From Parabacteroides sp. AM08-6 (GTDB lineage: Bacteria > Bacteroidota > Bacteroidia > Bacteroidales > Tannerellaceae): a DNA stretch of 64,000 nucleotides. Location of the stretch: assembly GCF_003473295.1 (NCBI RefSeq), contig NZ_QRMP01000017.1, forward strand, positions 11,586 to 75,585, in the 5' to 3' direction. The notes beneath the pieces were generated by a model that ran no database searches, was not told the DNA's origin, and worked only from the letters and a program-made list of their open reading frames with translations. Position numbers and translations under genes: made by a program. The number at the start of each line of letters is the position of its first letter. The first letter of the stretch is position 1. Positions 34,722-43,005 of this stretch are shown piece by piece.

Positions 34722-36316
34722 TTCTTGCTTGCTTTTTTCTTTCTTGTTAATGTCTGGATACATTCGCGACGAGGTATCAGAACGGAGACTCCTTTATATT
34801 CTATCTCTTCACGGATAATATTTTTCATTTCTTCATAATTCTTCTTCAGAGGGACCATCACCCGAATGTGAGCCGGGTCCACACCGATACCGGCACAAAT
34901 CGACTCCAGACGTCCGGTTCCGGCCGAGTCCTGGCCACCGGTCATGGCTGTTGTTTCATTATCGGAAATGACAATTGTTATATGGGTATTTTCATTCACA
35001 CAATCCAACAAGCCGGTCATACCGGAGTGCGTAAAAGTTGAATCGCCAATCACGGAGATAGCCGGGAAAACGCCGCCGTCGGCCGCACCTTTTGCCATCG
35101 TGACAGAGGCCCCCATATCGATACAGGTATCAATGGCACGGAAAGGAGGCAATGCACCTAATGTATAACAACCGATATCACCAAACACTTTCGCTCCCTT
35201 ATATTCGGCCAACACTTCATTTAGCGCTTCGTATACATCACGGTGTCCACAACCCTGGCATAATGCAGGCGGACGCTGTTCCACAACTTCCGGTGTAGCA
35301 TAATAACCGGTTATTTCCTTACCCAATGCCTTGCCCACAGCATCCGGAGTCAATTCACCGTCACGCTGCAAAGTTCCATCCAAACGACCATGTACTTTCA
35401 GACACTGTCCGAGGAAACCTTTCAATTGCTCTTCCACCACGGGATAGCCCTCTTCCAAGACAAGGATTTCCTTACATTCACCGGTTATCTTTTCAACCAT
35501 TTTCCGTGGCAACGGATACTGACTGATTTTTAATACCGGATGTTCGAAACCTTCCGGATAATTTTCCGATAGGTAATTGAAAGCAATGCCGGTCGCGATG
35601 ATACCCAAATCTTTATTCGTGGCATCAAAATAGCGGTTATAAGCAGATTTCTCGGAAGATGCGGTAAACGCTTCCTGCGCAGCAATCAGGCTCTTAAAAC
35701 GTTTACGGGCCAAAGCCGGAAGCAGGATAAAACGCTGCCGTCCGTCTCCCGGAGTATGCATTTCATTTTCAGCTTTCATTTCACGAGTTACTACTCCTGC
35801 ACGCGAATGAGCCATACGGGTGGTAATACGGACAAGGATAGGATAACCCAGCTTTTCTGAAAGTTCGAAGCCTTCATATACCATATCATAAGCTTCCTGC
35901 TGGCTGGATGGTTCCAACATTGGAATCATGGCAAAGTTACCAAACAGACGATTATCTTGTTCATTTTGAGAAGAATGCATCGAAGGGTCGTCGGCCGAAA
36001 TAATAATCATACCGCCATTGATACCGCTCATGGCAGCATTCATAAAACAGTCGGCAGCCACATTCAATCCCACATGCTTCATACAACAAAGGGCACGCTT
36101 TCCGGCATAACTCATACCTAAAGCTGCTTCCATTGCTGTTTTTTCATTTGCACTCCAACGACAGTGGATACCCCTCTCTTTTGCAACCGCCGAGCCTTGA
36201 ATATACTCGGTTATCTCGGTCGAAGGGGTTCCCGGATAAGCATAAACACCGGACAAACCGGCATCAATAGCAGCTTGTGCGATTGCTTCATCTCCCAAAA
36301 ATAGATGTTTTTCCAT
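34718..36316 (-). CDS. iorA: Indolepyruvate oxidoreductase subunit alpha, lacking the C-terminal ferredoxin domain
   Basis: The TPP-binding subunit of the aryl-pyruvate oxidoreductase. The N-terminal pyrimidine domain begins MEKHLFLGDEAIAQAAIDAG and contains the YAYPGTPSTEI loop. The TPP pyrophosphate domain has CQGCGHRDVYEAL, GDIGCYTLGALPPF and the Mg-binding GDSTFTHSGMTGLLD..NETTAMTGGQ. The protein is 532 aa and ends VLIPRRECIQTLTRKKKASKK, just where longer IorA proteins continue into a two-cluster ferredoxin domain; no cluster cysteine motifs remain. Electron transfer must use a separate ferredoxin, and the EFR1 gene of the same operon is an obvious candidate. Confidence 0.94.
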   Translation of the reverse strand: MEKHLFLGDEAIAQAAIDAGLSGVYAYPGTPSTEITEYIQGSAVAKERGIHCRWSANEKTAMEAALGMSYAGKRALCCMKHVGLNVAADCFMNAAMSGINGGMIIISADDPSMHSSQNEQDNRLFGNFAMIPMLEPSSQQEAYDMVYEGFELSEKLGYPILVRITTRMAHSRAGVVTREMKAENEMHTPGDGRQRFILLPALARKRFKSLIAAQEAFTASSEKSAYNRYFDATNKDLGIIATGIAFNYLSENYPEGFEHPVLKISQYPLPRKMVEKITGECKEILVLEEGYPVVEEQLKGFLGQCLKVHGRLDGTLQRDGELTPDAVGKALGKEITGYYATPEVVEQRPPALCQGCGHRDVYEALNEVLAEYKGAKVFGDIGCYTLGALPPFRAIDTCIDMGASVTMAKGAADGGVFPAISVIGDSTFTHSGMTGLLDCVNENTHITIVISDNETTAMTGGQDSAGTGRLESICAGIGVDPAHIRVMVPLKKNYEEMKNIIREEIEYKGVSVLIPRRECIQTLTRKKKASKK

Positions 36317-36361
36317 GTAATATTTATTTGTTTTTTAATGACTTTACGTGTTTGAAACTTA

Positions 36362-36369
36362 CAAAGATA
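36362..36369 (-). promoter_or_regulatory. -7 promoter element of the iorA-iorB-tlpA-EFR1 operon
   Basis: Minus strand TATCTTTG followed by TA, 45 bases before the iorA ATG. Confidence 0.6.
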
Positions 36370-36436
36370 AAACTTTTACGGCAAAACGAAAAGGCTTCTC
36401 TCATTCTTATAGCAGAGAATGTATCCTTATACACTA

Positions 36437-37480
36437 TCAACGTATTCCCCGGCGATTCAATTCAGCCCGGTACCAGGTGGCGTTCCGGTTATGCTCGGCC
36501 AGAGTCACCGCAAAATTATGGCGTCCGGAAAAATCTTCTTTCGCACACATATATAGATAATTATGTTGCATATAATTTAATACGGCGTTCAGGCCTTTGA
36601 TTGTCGGAATACGCAACGGGCCGGGAGGTAATCCGGTATGCTTATATGTATTATACGGAGAATCTAGTTCCAGATGCTCAAACAGAATACGTTGCAGGGA
36701 AAAATCACCGACGGCGTACTTCACGGTCGGATCGGCCTGCAAAGGAATATCTTTATGCAAACGGTTCAAATACAAACCGGCAACAATCGGGAACTCGTCG
36801 ACGGCAGCTGTCTCTTCCTCTACTATAGAGGCGAGGATGGAAACCTCAACCGGAGTCAAACCAATGGCTTTCGCTTTTTCCAGGCGAGCGGGTGTCCAAT
36901 AGGCATCATACTCTTTTTTCATACGCTGCATAAGCTTCTCGGCAGAAATATTCCAGTATACTTCGTATGTATTGGGTATGAAGAGAGCATTCACCGTTTC
37001 GACGGTAAAGCCCAATGAACTACAATAAACGGAATCTGTAAGCAATGACAATAGCTCGTCTTCGCTAATCATCAATTGTTCACTTAGACGCTCAGCCAAA
37101 TCTTTTTTGAAGCGAATATTATTAAATGTAATACGCGTAGCCGTTTGATGCCCGCGTCGCAAATCGTTCAATAAATCCAAGTTGCTTATCCCGGACCTTA
37201 CAGCATAGCGCCCAGTCCGCATATTTGCCGGATATTTCAGCAAACCGGCTAACTGTTTAAACCCTTCGATATGCCTACATCCGGCAGAATCTTTCAGTTG
37301 CCTGCATAAGTCTGAAAAATCTTTATCACGGTCCACATATACATATACGGTCTCTTTCGGCAGAAAGTTCGGAGCAAACACCAAACGATATCCCCAACAA
37401 CCGGCTCCCGCCAGCAGTATAACCAAAATAGAGAGTGCCCCTATAACTATTATGCGCTTAGACAACATCTTTTTGTTCAT
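36437..37480 (-). CDS. mltG: Endolytic murein transglycosylase MltG
   Basis: An inner membrane lytic transglycosylase that cuts nascent glycan strands near the membrane and sets their length. The ATG at 37480 gives MNKKMLSKRIIVIGALSILV, with a short cytoplasmic tail and one membrane anchor (~residues 9-30). A LysM-like region follows at ~45-115, then the YceG fold. Glu221 in SILASIVEEETAA matches the catalytic Glu of E. coli MltG. Other family stretches are GLYLNRLHKDIPLQADPTV, SPYNTYKHTGLPPGP and the C-terminal HNFAVTLAEHNRN. 347 aa, normal length. It is transcribed alone from its own promoter. Confidence 0.95.
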   Translation of the reverse strand: MNKKMLSKRIIVIGALSILVILLAGAGCWGYRLVFAPNFLPKETVYVYVDRDKDFSDLCRQLKDSAGCRHIEGFKQLAGLLKYPANMRTGRYAVRSGISNLDLLNDLRRGHQTATRITFNNIRFKKDLAERLSEQLMISEDELLSLLTDSVYCSSLGFTVETVNALFIPNTYEVYWNISAEKLMQRMKKEYDAYWTPARLEKAKAIGLTPVEVSILASIVEEETAAVDEFPIVAGLYLNRLHKDIPLQADPTVKYAVGDFSLQRILFEHLELDSPYNTYKHTGLPPGPLRIPTIKGLNAVLNYMQHNYLYMCAKEDFSGRHNFAVTLAEHNRNATWYRAELNRRGIR

Positions 37481-37516
37481 AATTGTCAATAATATACTGA
37501 ATATCAGAAACGGTCA

Positions 37517-37524
37517 CAAAAATA
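37517..37524 (-). promoter_or_regulatory. -7 promoter element of mltG
   Basis: Minus strand TATTTTTG followed by TG, 37 bases before the ATG at 37480. The remaining bases up to the tRNA promoter hold no gene. Confidence 0.5.
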
Positions 37525-37667
37525 CCACCTTTTTTCCAGAGATAAGGCGACTCAGCAGAACTTATTTACATCAATATTCCTTTAGAAGGAAGGAAAACAC
37601 AAATCCTCTGATACCCAATCAGCTGCACACAAAGTATCATTTTTCTAAAAAATTATACACCAAAAGC

Positions 37668-37699
37668 TTTGTATATTCAGAAATATAGACATATCTTTG
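37668..37699 (+). promoter_or_regulatory. Full Bacteroidetes promoter of tRNA-Ser
   Basis: TTTG at 37668-37671, exactly 20 bases, then TATCTTTG at 37692-37699. This is the textbook -33/-7 arrangement for the Bacteroidetes primary sigma factor and the best promoter in the window. Confidence 0.8.
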
Positions 37700-37732
37700 C
37701 AGCGCAATTCAGGAATGAAGCGCGAAACCCAA

Positions 37733-37819
37733 GGAAGTGTGGGTGAGTGGCTGAAACCACCAGTTTGCTAAACTGACGTACGGGTAACTGTACCGGGGGT
37801 TCGAATCCCCCCGCTTCCG
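37733..37819 (+). tRNA. tRNA-Ser (anticodon GCT)
   Basis: An 87-nucleotide class II tRNA. The acceptor stem GGAAGTG at 37733-37739 pairs with CGCTTCC at 37812-37818 (one G-T pair), with discriminator G at 37819. The D-arm region is GAGTGGCTGAAACC. The anticodon loop TTGCTAA has anticodon GCT. A long variable arm (CGTACGGGTAACTGTACCG) follows, and the T-arm GGGGGTTCGAATCCCCC is perfect. The long variable arm and the anticodon both indicate serine. CCA is not encoded. An intrinsic terminator follows 20 bases later, and an integrase remnant begins 149 bases downstream. Confidence 0.97.
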
Positions 37820-37839
37820 CAGCTAAAATACTGTAAATC

Positions 37840-37872
37840 AAAAGGCTTTACTTCAAAGGTAAAGCCTTTTTT
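37840..37872 (+). terminator. Rho-independent terminator after tRNA-Ser
   Basis: Arms AAAAGGCTTTAC (37840-37851) and GTAAAGCCTTTT (37859-37870), a 7-base loop, and a T-run at the end. It separates the tRNA from the integrase remnant. Confidence 0.8.
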
Positions 37873-37874
37873 GT

Positions 37875-37896
37875 GTTATAAACAATGCTTTATAAC
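37875..37896. repeat. Inverted repeat between the tRNA terminator and the integrase remnant
   Basis: GTTATAAA at 37875-37882 and TTTATAAC at 37889-37896, perfect 8-base arms with a 6-base gap. It lies between the tRNA and the integrase stump, where recombinase core or arm sites are often found. That role is inference. Confidence 0.4.
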
Positions 37897-37932
37897 ATAT
37901 AACGTACACAGTAAAAACAGGGCTTTTTCTGC

Positions 37933-37940
37933 TATGTTTG
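37933..37940 (+). promoter_or_regulatory. -7 promoter element of the integrase remnant
   Basis: TATGTTTG followed by CT, 28 bases before the ATG at 37969. The promoter survives although the gene does not. Confidence 0.5.
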
Positions 37941-37968
37941 CTATAAAAATTACAAATAATTTACAGCT

Positions 37969-38073
37969 ATGGCAGCATTTGGAATCGTAATTAGAGGAAA
38001 AAGGAATGATGGTTTTTACCCTGTCTACATCCGCTTTTCACACGGTTCGAGGACGGTATCGTATCATTCATAG
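37969..38073 (+). pseudogene. Tyrosine-type integrase, 5' stump (34 codons)
   Basis: The ATG at 37969 opens a 34-residue frame, MAAFGIVIRGKRNDGFYPVY followed by IRFSHGSR, ending at TAG 38071-38073. This matches the N-terminal arm DNA-binding domain of Bacteroidetes tyrosine recombinases (the xKRxDGFYPVYIRhxHxxR pattern). No core-binding or catalytic domain (R-H-R-Y) follows. Within 15 bases of the stop the sequence changes to short repeats. The position, in the same direction and 149 bases after a tRNA gene, is typical of an integrated element. It is best read as the left edge of a deleted element. Confidence 0.75.
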
Positions 38074-38087
38074 CATACTCCTTTCGT

Positions 38088-38173
38088 TCAACGAACGTGA
38101 AACGAAAAAAATACGAACATGGAACGCAAAAAATACGTTCGATGCTTTTGCGCTCAACGAACGTAAAACGAAA
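38088..38173. repeat. Two copies of a 20-base repeat next to the integrase stump
   Basis: TCAACGAACGTGAAACGAAA at 38088-38107 and TCAACGAACGTAAAACGAAA at 38154-38173 differ by one base and are 66 bases apart. Each contains the partly palindromic CGTTC/GAACG core. The spacer also has related words (ACGAAC, AACGCAAAAAATACGTTCG). On the minus strand they make an accidental repeated peptide FRFTFVERK. Confidence 0.65.
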
Positions 38174-38264
38174 GAGAGGCAATAAGCTTTGACAGACATG
38201 ATAGTAGAAAACATCCATAACAAACAATGTTTTCATTTTTATCGACCGTATCTACCCGCAAACT

Positions 38265-38289
38265 TTTGTCATGTTAGACACATGACAAA
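38265..38289. repeat. Perfect 10-base inverted repeat downstream of the MG2/plug gene
   Basis: TTTGTCATGT at 38265-38274 and ACATGACAAA at 38280-38289 with a 5-base gap. Neither strand has a T-run after the stem, so it is not a standard terminator. It could be a protein-binding site belonging to the element scar. Confidence 0.5.
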
Positions 38290-38331
38290 TCGTATGAAGT
38301 TTTCCACCTAATAATTAAATAAGTCAGGAAA

Positions 38332-40902
38332 TCATTCAGGATTCCGGTATACGCCAATCAGACCTTGCGACGAAACTGTTTCCGCACTGATTTTAAATTT
38401 CCGGCACCGGCTATTATTATAAAAATGAACATTGACTTTACCTTCTGCATCTGGGAATACCGAAGGATTCCAATATAAAGTACGACGATAATCCTTTTCG
38501 GAAGGAAGTTGTGAATAGTCCGGACTATAAAATTCTTTCACCTCACTATAGCCATCCAACCAAGTCTTTCTTATCCCCTTACCTGCTTTTGCCGGTATCT
38601 TCCCTTCCGGGTACGTTTCTATAAACACAACACAACGATACATACTACTCAGCTCAAGAGGTGAATATTTAGGATCTGCATATTTACAAATTGCCGACAA
38701 ATCCTCATTTATATATATGGACTTAATGGCATCGAGACCTATCGTCTTATAATTATTATTACCTATTTCCGTATCCGCTGTCGTTCTATAATTGATAACA
38801 AAAAGTGGAGTTTTTCCCTTATATAATATATATCTCCCCTCAACAAACGAAAAATTTTTATTTATATTCAATAATAACTCATGAATATCATCACCCACGT
38901 ATTTACCCCTATCTTTAATATCATCCAATTCCGAATGAACATCATAATAGGCTATTGATTTCGAGCGATTTTCATATATCTCGTTTTCTTTCGAATTTTT
39001 TTCAGCTGTAACAATCACTTCATCCAATTGATGGACTTTCTTATCAATACTAAGACTATTCAAAGAATCCTCATATACAGAATGTATTTCCTCTACGTTT
39101 TTTTCCAGAGAATCTATTTTTACCATTTGTTCTGATTCAGCTTTCTCTGTATCCGCAATACGAACCTGCATCTCGGCTAACGGATACCTTCGGGGTTTAG
39201 GGGCAAAAAGACGGTCTAAAATAATCCGGTAATCCTTTTTCTTATTTTTCTTAGACACTGACAATATCATATTCCATTTTCCATATACGTCTGAAACAAA
39301 AGAAAATCGTCCTAAACTATCTGTCACAAAAAATTTTATTAAGTCTACAGCATCCTTTTCCTCTTCACCCCTCTTTAGTAAAAATGAAGAAACTTCAACA
39401 CCAGGCTTGGGGAGTCCTAAGACAAAGGATACTACTTTCCCTTGCACTTCTATGCCTTGTTCCGGACTATACTTCAACTTGAAAGGTTCGGTTCCGATTG
39501 CCTGTTCCCATGAATAACGCCGCCAACCTTGCACCATCAAAAGCAAGTCGAGTGCCTTGCGATGCAGAGAATCATCAGATTCAAAATAATAAGAAGGATT
39601 GTGGACATATCCTTTGATATCAGATGTCAGCAAAAGTTCTGTCAGGATATTATGATTATATTCCACCTCATCCGCCCCATCTCTTACGGACAAAGAGAAC
39701 GGAACCTGAAACGGATTTTCAAATTGATTCGTTATGGAAAATTTCATATCGACTAATTCATAAGGTTGATAATCATCTTTCTCGTTTTCAAGCCTTATAT
39801 TCAAATACTCATCTTTGTTCACGAAGACTAAACGTTCACTCAGTTTTTTTCCACTGTCATCAAACAATACAATCTGAGAAACACCAGCCGGAAACTTCGT
39901 TTTATCAACATTAAAACAAACCGCTTCATCACCGGAAATATCCAAAAGATAAAAACCCTGTAATCCATTTCTGCAAAAGACCGCCAGTCCCAATATTCCG
40001 GCAGGAGTATTTTTATTCCTCTGTAAAACTATTCCAATACTATCGGTTGACGATATATTATCTACCGTCAAAACAAATCCTTCCGATAAAGCGGGAGGCA
40101 AATCAAACTGATACTTCTTACCATTATATTCTACGACAGCTTTTTCCCCACGCTCAGATGGAACATAAGTAAAGACTCCACGCCCATTATGCACTGTCGA
40201 AAAACCAGAAACCTCCTCTTTCTCCTTATTGACAATCATACCGTTGATTTCCATCGGGTTGCCTGATGCGTCCGTAGCTTCAAAAGCGACCTGTGAAGCC
40301 ACCCCTTGAACTAAATTTCCTCCTTCCGGAAAAAACTTCAAATTGAGCTTTTTCTCTTTTAGAGGTTTTTCCCGTCCCATCGGATAATTGCCGGTTCCAT
40401 ATTTTTGCATTCTTTTTTCATCAAAGTCTCCCTTCCTCCGAGGTCTGTCAAAAACTGGCAACAACCTCGAAAAGATTGCATCTTCACCAAAATTCAACAT
40501 ATATTTCGTATAAGCCCGAATTTCATAAAAGCCGGAATAAAAAGGTAATTGATTTAATGTAAAATCCCCATGGCACTGTCCGTCTTCTATTTTTAATATC
40601 CGCTTATCAAGAAGTTCGCCTCCGGGATTCAACAGTTCCACATACAACGTTTTACTCAATTCGACCGGTTGCTCCAGTCCGGAATTTGTAATATAACATT
40701 TGAACCATATATCATCTCCCTGATAATAGCTTGTGTTATCAAGATGCAAATAAACTTTTTCCCGGGGAATATATTTAAGAAAGTTATCTACTGTATAAGC
40801 ATAATCCGTCAGTCGGTTTATCAAGCTATCAGAGTTTTGTCCTGACATTTCAAAACAGAAGAACATATAAAAGAGAAAATATATTATTTTACAAACTCTC
40901 AT
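38332..40902 (-). CDS. Large exported protein with MG2-like domains and a barrel-less TonB-plug-like domain
   Basis: 856 aa from the ATG at 40902; an upstream in-frame GTG at 40929 touches the promoter box and is rejected. It has a signal peptide MRVCKIIYFLFYMFFCFEMS. Then comes a macroglobulin MG2-like domain (~25-140; YIPREKVYLHLDNTSYYQGD is its hallmark), further beta-sandwich domains (~170-600), and a carboxypeptidase-regulatory-like strand set. At ~640-770 is a region resembling a TonB-dependent receptor plug (LDEVIVTAEKN, YILYKGKTPLFVIN, LDAIKSIYINED), but no beta-barrel follows. The end FYNNSRCRKFKISAETVSSQ looks like a final beta-domain. Related Bacteroidetes proteins are of unknown function; an outer membrane or surface role is inferred. 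Confidence 0.75.
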   Translation of the reverse strand: MRVCKIIYFLFYMFFCFEMSGQNSDSLINRLTDYAYTVDNFLKYIPREKVYLHLDNTSYYQGDDIWFKCYITNSGLEQPVELSKTLYVELLNPGGELLDKRILKIEDGQCHGDFTLNQLPFYSGFYEIRAYTKYMLNFGEDAIFSRLLPVFDRPRRKGDFDEKRMQKYGTGNYPMGREKPLKEKKLNLKFFPEGGNLVQGVASQVAFEATDASGNPMEINGMIVNKEKEEVSGFSTVHNGRGVFTYVPSERGEKAVVEYNGKKYQFDLPPALSEGFVLTVDNISSTDSIGIVLQRNKNTPAGILGLAVFCRNGLQGFYLLDISGDEAVCFNVDKTKFPAGVSQIVLFDDSGKKLSERLVFVNKDEYLNIRLENEKDDYQPYELVDMKFSITNQFENPFQVPFSLSVRDGADEVEYNHNILTELLLTSDIKGYVHNPSYYFESDDSLHRKALDLLLMVQGWRRYSWEQAIGTEPFKLKYSPEQGIEVQGKVVSFVLGLPKPGVEVSSFLLKRGEEEKDAVDLIKFFVTDSLGRFSFVSDVYGKWNMILSVSKKNKKKDYRIILDRLFAPKPRRYPLAEMQVRIADTEKAESEQMVKIDSLEKNVEEIHSVYEDSLNSLSIDKKVHQLDEVIVTAEKNSKENEIYENRSKSIAYYDVHSELDDIKDRGKYVGDDIHELLLNINKNFSFVEGRYILYKGKTPLFVINYRTTADTEIGNNNYKTIGLDAIKSIYINEDLSAICKYADPKYSPLELSSMYRCVVFIETYPEGKIPAKAGKGIRKTWLDGYSEVKEFYSPDYSQLPSEKDYRRTLYWNPSVFPDAEGKVNVHFYNNSRCRKFKISAETVSSQGLIGVYRNPE

Positions 40903-40928
40903 GCGTATAGCCCCTGATTTCAAATACA

Positions 40929-40936
40929 CAAAGATA
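40929..40936 (-). promoter_or_regulatory. -7 promoter element of the MG2/plug gene
   Basis: Minus strand TATCTTTG followed by TG, 26 bases upstream of the ATG at 40902. It decides the start codon. Confidence 0.6.
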
Positions 40937-41055
40937 TGTATTCCATGACATATTCCGAATAAAAGACAGCCGGATTTTTTCGTTTCACTGAAAACGTTTA
41001 AGCAATGTCTATTGTTATAGATAGAAAACGATTATAAATGTAATAGACTGAATCG

Positions 41056-41916
41056 ATGAAAAATAAAGAACATCAAAAAAGAATCGCTGCCATACACGAC
41101 CTTTCCGGATTTGGAAAATGCTCTTTAACGGTTGCACTCCCCATATTGTCTGCAGCTGGAATTGAAACCTGCGCCTTACCAACGGCCGTTCTTTCCACAC
41201 ATACTGGCGGAATCAGCGGATATACTTACCGGGACTTGACTGCAGACATGCGTCCTTTCATACAACACTGGAAATCCTTAAACATCAAATTTGATGCGAT
41301 ATACAGCGGTTTCTTAGGTTCTTTTGAACAACTTGAGATTGTAAAAGAATTTTTCGATACGTTCAAAACCAAAGACAACCTGATTTTAGTTGACCCGGTA
41401 ATGGCTGACAATGGAGAGTTATACCGAATATTCAAACCTGAATTTGCTCAAGGAATGAGAAGCCTATGTAAAAAAGCAGATATCATTGTTCCCAATCTGA
41501 CCGAAGCCGCCCTATTATTAAACGAGCCTTATCATCCGGGGCCTTATACACAAGCATATATTGAAAACATTTTAAAAAAGTTAAGTCGTTTAGGACCGGA
41601 AAAAGTTGTATTAACCGGAGTTTATTTGAAAGAAGAAGAATTGGGTGCTGCCACCTACGATTATAAGACCGGTATAATCGAATTTGTCCTTACCCAAAAG
41701 ATACCCGGCTATTATCACGGAACAGGCGATATTTTCGCAAGTGCCCTTCTTTCCGCCCTTCTAAATAATTTCAGTCTGAATGAGGCGGCACAAATTGCTG
41801 TAAATTTTACAGCTGACAGTATACGAAGGACCTACAAGGCTAAAACGGACTACCGCTTCGGTGTAAACTTCGAGCAATGCATACCGGATTTCCTGAAAGA
41901 ACTTAAACTTGTATAG
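41056..41916 (+). CDS. Pyridoxamine/pyridoxal kinase (PdxK/PdxY-like, ribokinase superfamily)
   Basis: Phosphorylates B6 vitamers with ATP in the salvage of pyridoxal 5'-phosphate. 286 aa. Motifs: IHDLSGFGKCSLTVALPIL at the N-terminus (substrate loop), TAVLSTHTGG, YSGFLGS, DPVMADNGELYR, the nucleotide-site PNLTEAALLL and the anion-hole/catalytic HGTGDIFASAL with the base Asp. The D-S-G-F-G-K type start separates it from ThiD. No -7 box was found in the 150 bases upstream, and the gene is divergent from the MG2 gene. panE follows 55 bases downstream on the same strand. Confidence 0.9.
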   Translation: MKNKEHQKRIAAIHDLSGFGKCSLTVALPILSAAGIETCALPTAVLSTHTGGISGYTYRDLTADMRPFIQHWKSLNIKFDAIYSGFLGSFEQLEIVKEFFDTFKTKDNLILVDPVMADNGELYRIFKPEFAQGMRSLCKKADIIVPNLTEAALLLNEPYHPGPYTQAYIENILKKLSRLGPEKVVLTGVYLKEEELGAATYDYKTGIIEFVLTQKIPGYYHGTGDIFASALLSALLNNFSLNEAAQIAVNFTADSIRRTYKAKTDYRFGVNFEQCIPDFLKELKLV

Positions 41917-41971
41917 CTGATTTTTATTTTTCATCTTTGTACTTTATAGAATATACAACAATAATAAGAAT

Positions 41972-42913
41972 ATGAGTAAAACTAAAATAGCAATTTCCGG
42001 TATCGGAGCCGTAGGAGGTTTCTATGGCGGATTATTGGCTGCCCGTTACAAAAATTCCGAAAAAACGGAAGTTTACTTTATTTCCCGGGGTGAGAATCTA
42101 CAAAAAATAAAAGAAAACGGATTAGAAATAAAAAATACATTCCTGACAATTAGAGCAAATCCAAAATTGGCAACGGACAACCCTGTAGAAATAGGTCCGG
42201 TCGATTATCTGTTCTGTTGTACCAAAAGTTATGATTTGGAAGAAAACATAGCACAATTAGCTCCCGTCATCGGTCCGGATACTATCATTATCCCTTTGCT
42301 AAACGGTGTTGACATATCTGAAAGAATACAGAAAATATTACCCAACAATGAGGTTTGGAAAGGTTGTGTATATATTGGCTCCCGTTTGGTAAAACCCGGC
42401 AGAGTCGAAAAATTCACAATGAAGGAGCGTCTTTACTTCGGTAGCAAAGATGGCAATAAAGCCCGCCAACAAACTTTGCGGGAAATATTATCCAATGCTC
42501 GTATCCAGTCTATCAATCCGGAAAACATCGACTTCGAAATATGGAAAAAGTTTTTCATGATTTCAACGGTAGCCACTATAACTTCCTATTTCAATGAGAC
42601 AATCGACAATATTATTGAAAATCACATTGACTTGCTTATCACTTTAGGATACGAACTAAAAAGTGTGGCAGAGTCAAAAGGTATTCACTTTCCGGACAAT
42701 TATGTATTTACATCTATTGATTCACAAAAGATGATGCCCAATCATTCGACCACTTCCATGCACAGTGATTTTCAACGTGGTAACCGTACGGAAGTAGAAA
42801 CATTGACCGGATACGTTGTCCGTACGGCTCAAGAGGCCGGCATAAAAGTCCCGACATACCAATTCATGTACCGGGGCTTAACGGAATTTCCTTACCCTAA
42901 AAGGATAGATTGA
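41972..42913 (+). CDS. panE: 2-dehydropantoate (ketopantoate) 2-reductase
   Basis: NADPH-dependent reduction of ketopantoate to pantoate in coenzyme A synthesis. 313 aa. It has the N-terminal Rossmann motif ISGIGAVGGFYGGLLAARY, the pantoate-binding stretches CCTKSYDLEEN and PLLNGVDISERI, and the C-terminal helical domain with NIDFEIWKKFFMI and HSTTSMHSDFQRGNRTEVET. Family members also include look-alikes of unknown substrate, so the exact reaction is probable rather than certain. It probably shares a transcript with the pyridoxal kinase gene. Confidence 0.88.
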   Translation: MSKTKIAISGIGAVGGFYGGLLAARYKNSEKTEVYFISRGENLQKIKENGLEIKNTFLTIRANPKLATDNPVEIGPVDYLFCCTKSYDLEENIAQLAPVIGPDTIIIPLLNGVDISERIQKILPNNEVWKGCVYIGSRLVKPGRVEKFTMKERLYFGSKDGNKARQQTLREILSNARIQSINPENIDFEIWKKFFMISTVATITSYFNETIDNIIENHIDLLITLGYELKSVAESKGIHFPDNYVFTSIDSQKMMPNHSTTSMHSDFQRGNRTEVETLTGYVVRTAQEAGIKVPTYQFMYRGLTEFPYPKRID

Positions 42914-42997
42914 ATATAGCAAGGAAGTTTTAATATTAATGACATTCGCAACAACAGTTACCATAGGTAAGTGATACTTTAATTCTTTTTATTTTCT

Positions 42998-43005
42998 TAT
43001 TTTTG
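42998..43005 (+). promoter_or_regulatory. -7 promoter element of the tandem FAD protein gene
   Basis: TATTTTTG followed by TA, with a leader of about 105 bases before the ATG at 43116. No clear -33 box. Confidence 0.45.

Noticed and set aside
37991..38236. 81-codon minus-strand frame with repeated FRFTFVERK
   Set aside because: The repeated peptide is simply the two 20-base DNA repeats read through. There is no promoter, and the frame runs antisense to the integrase stump.
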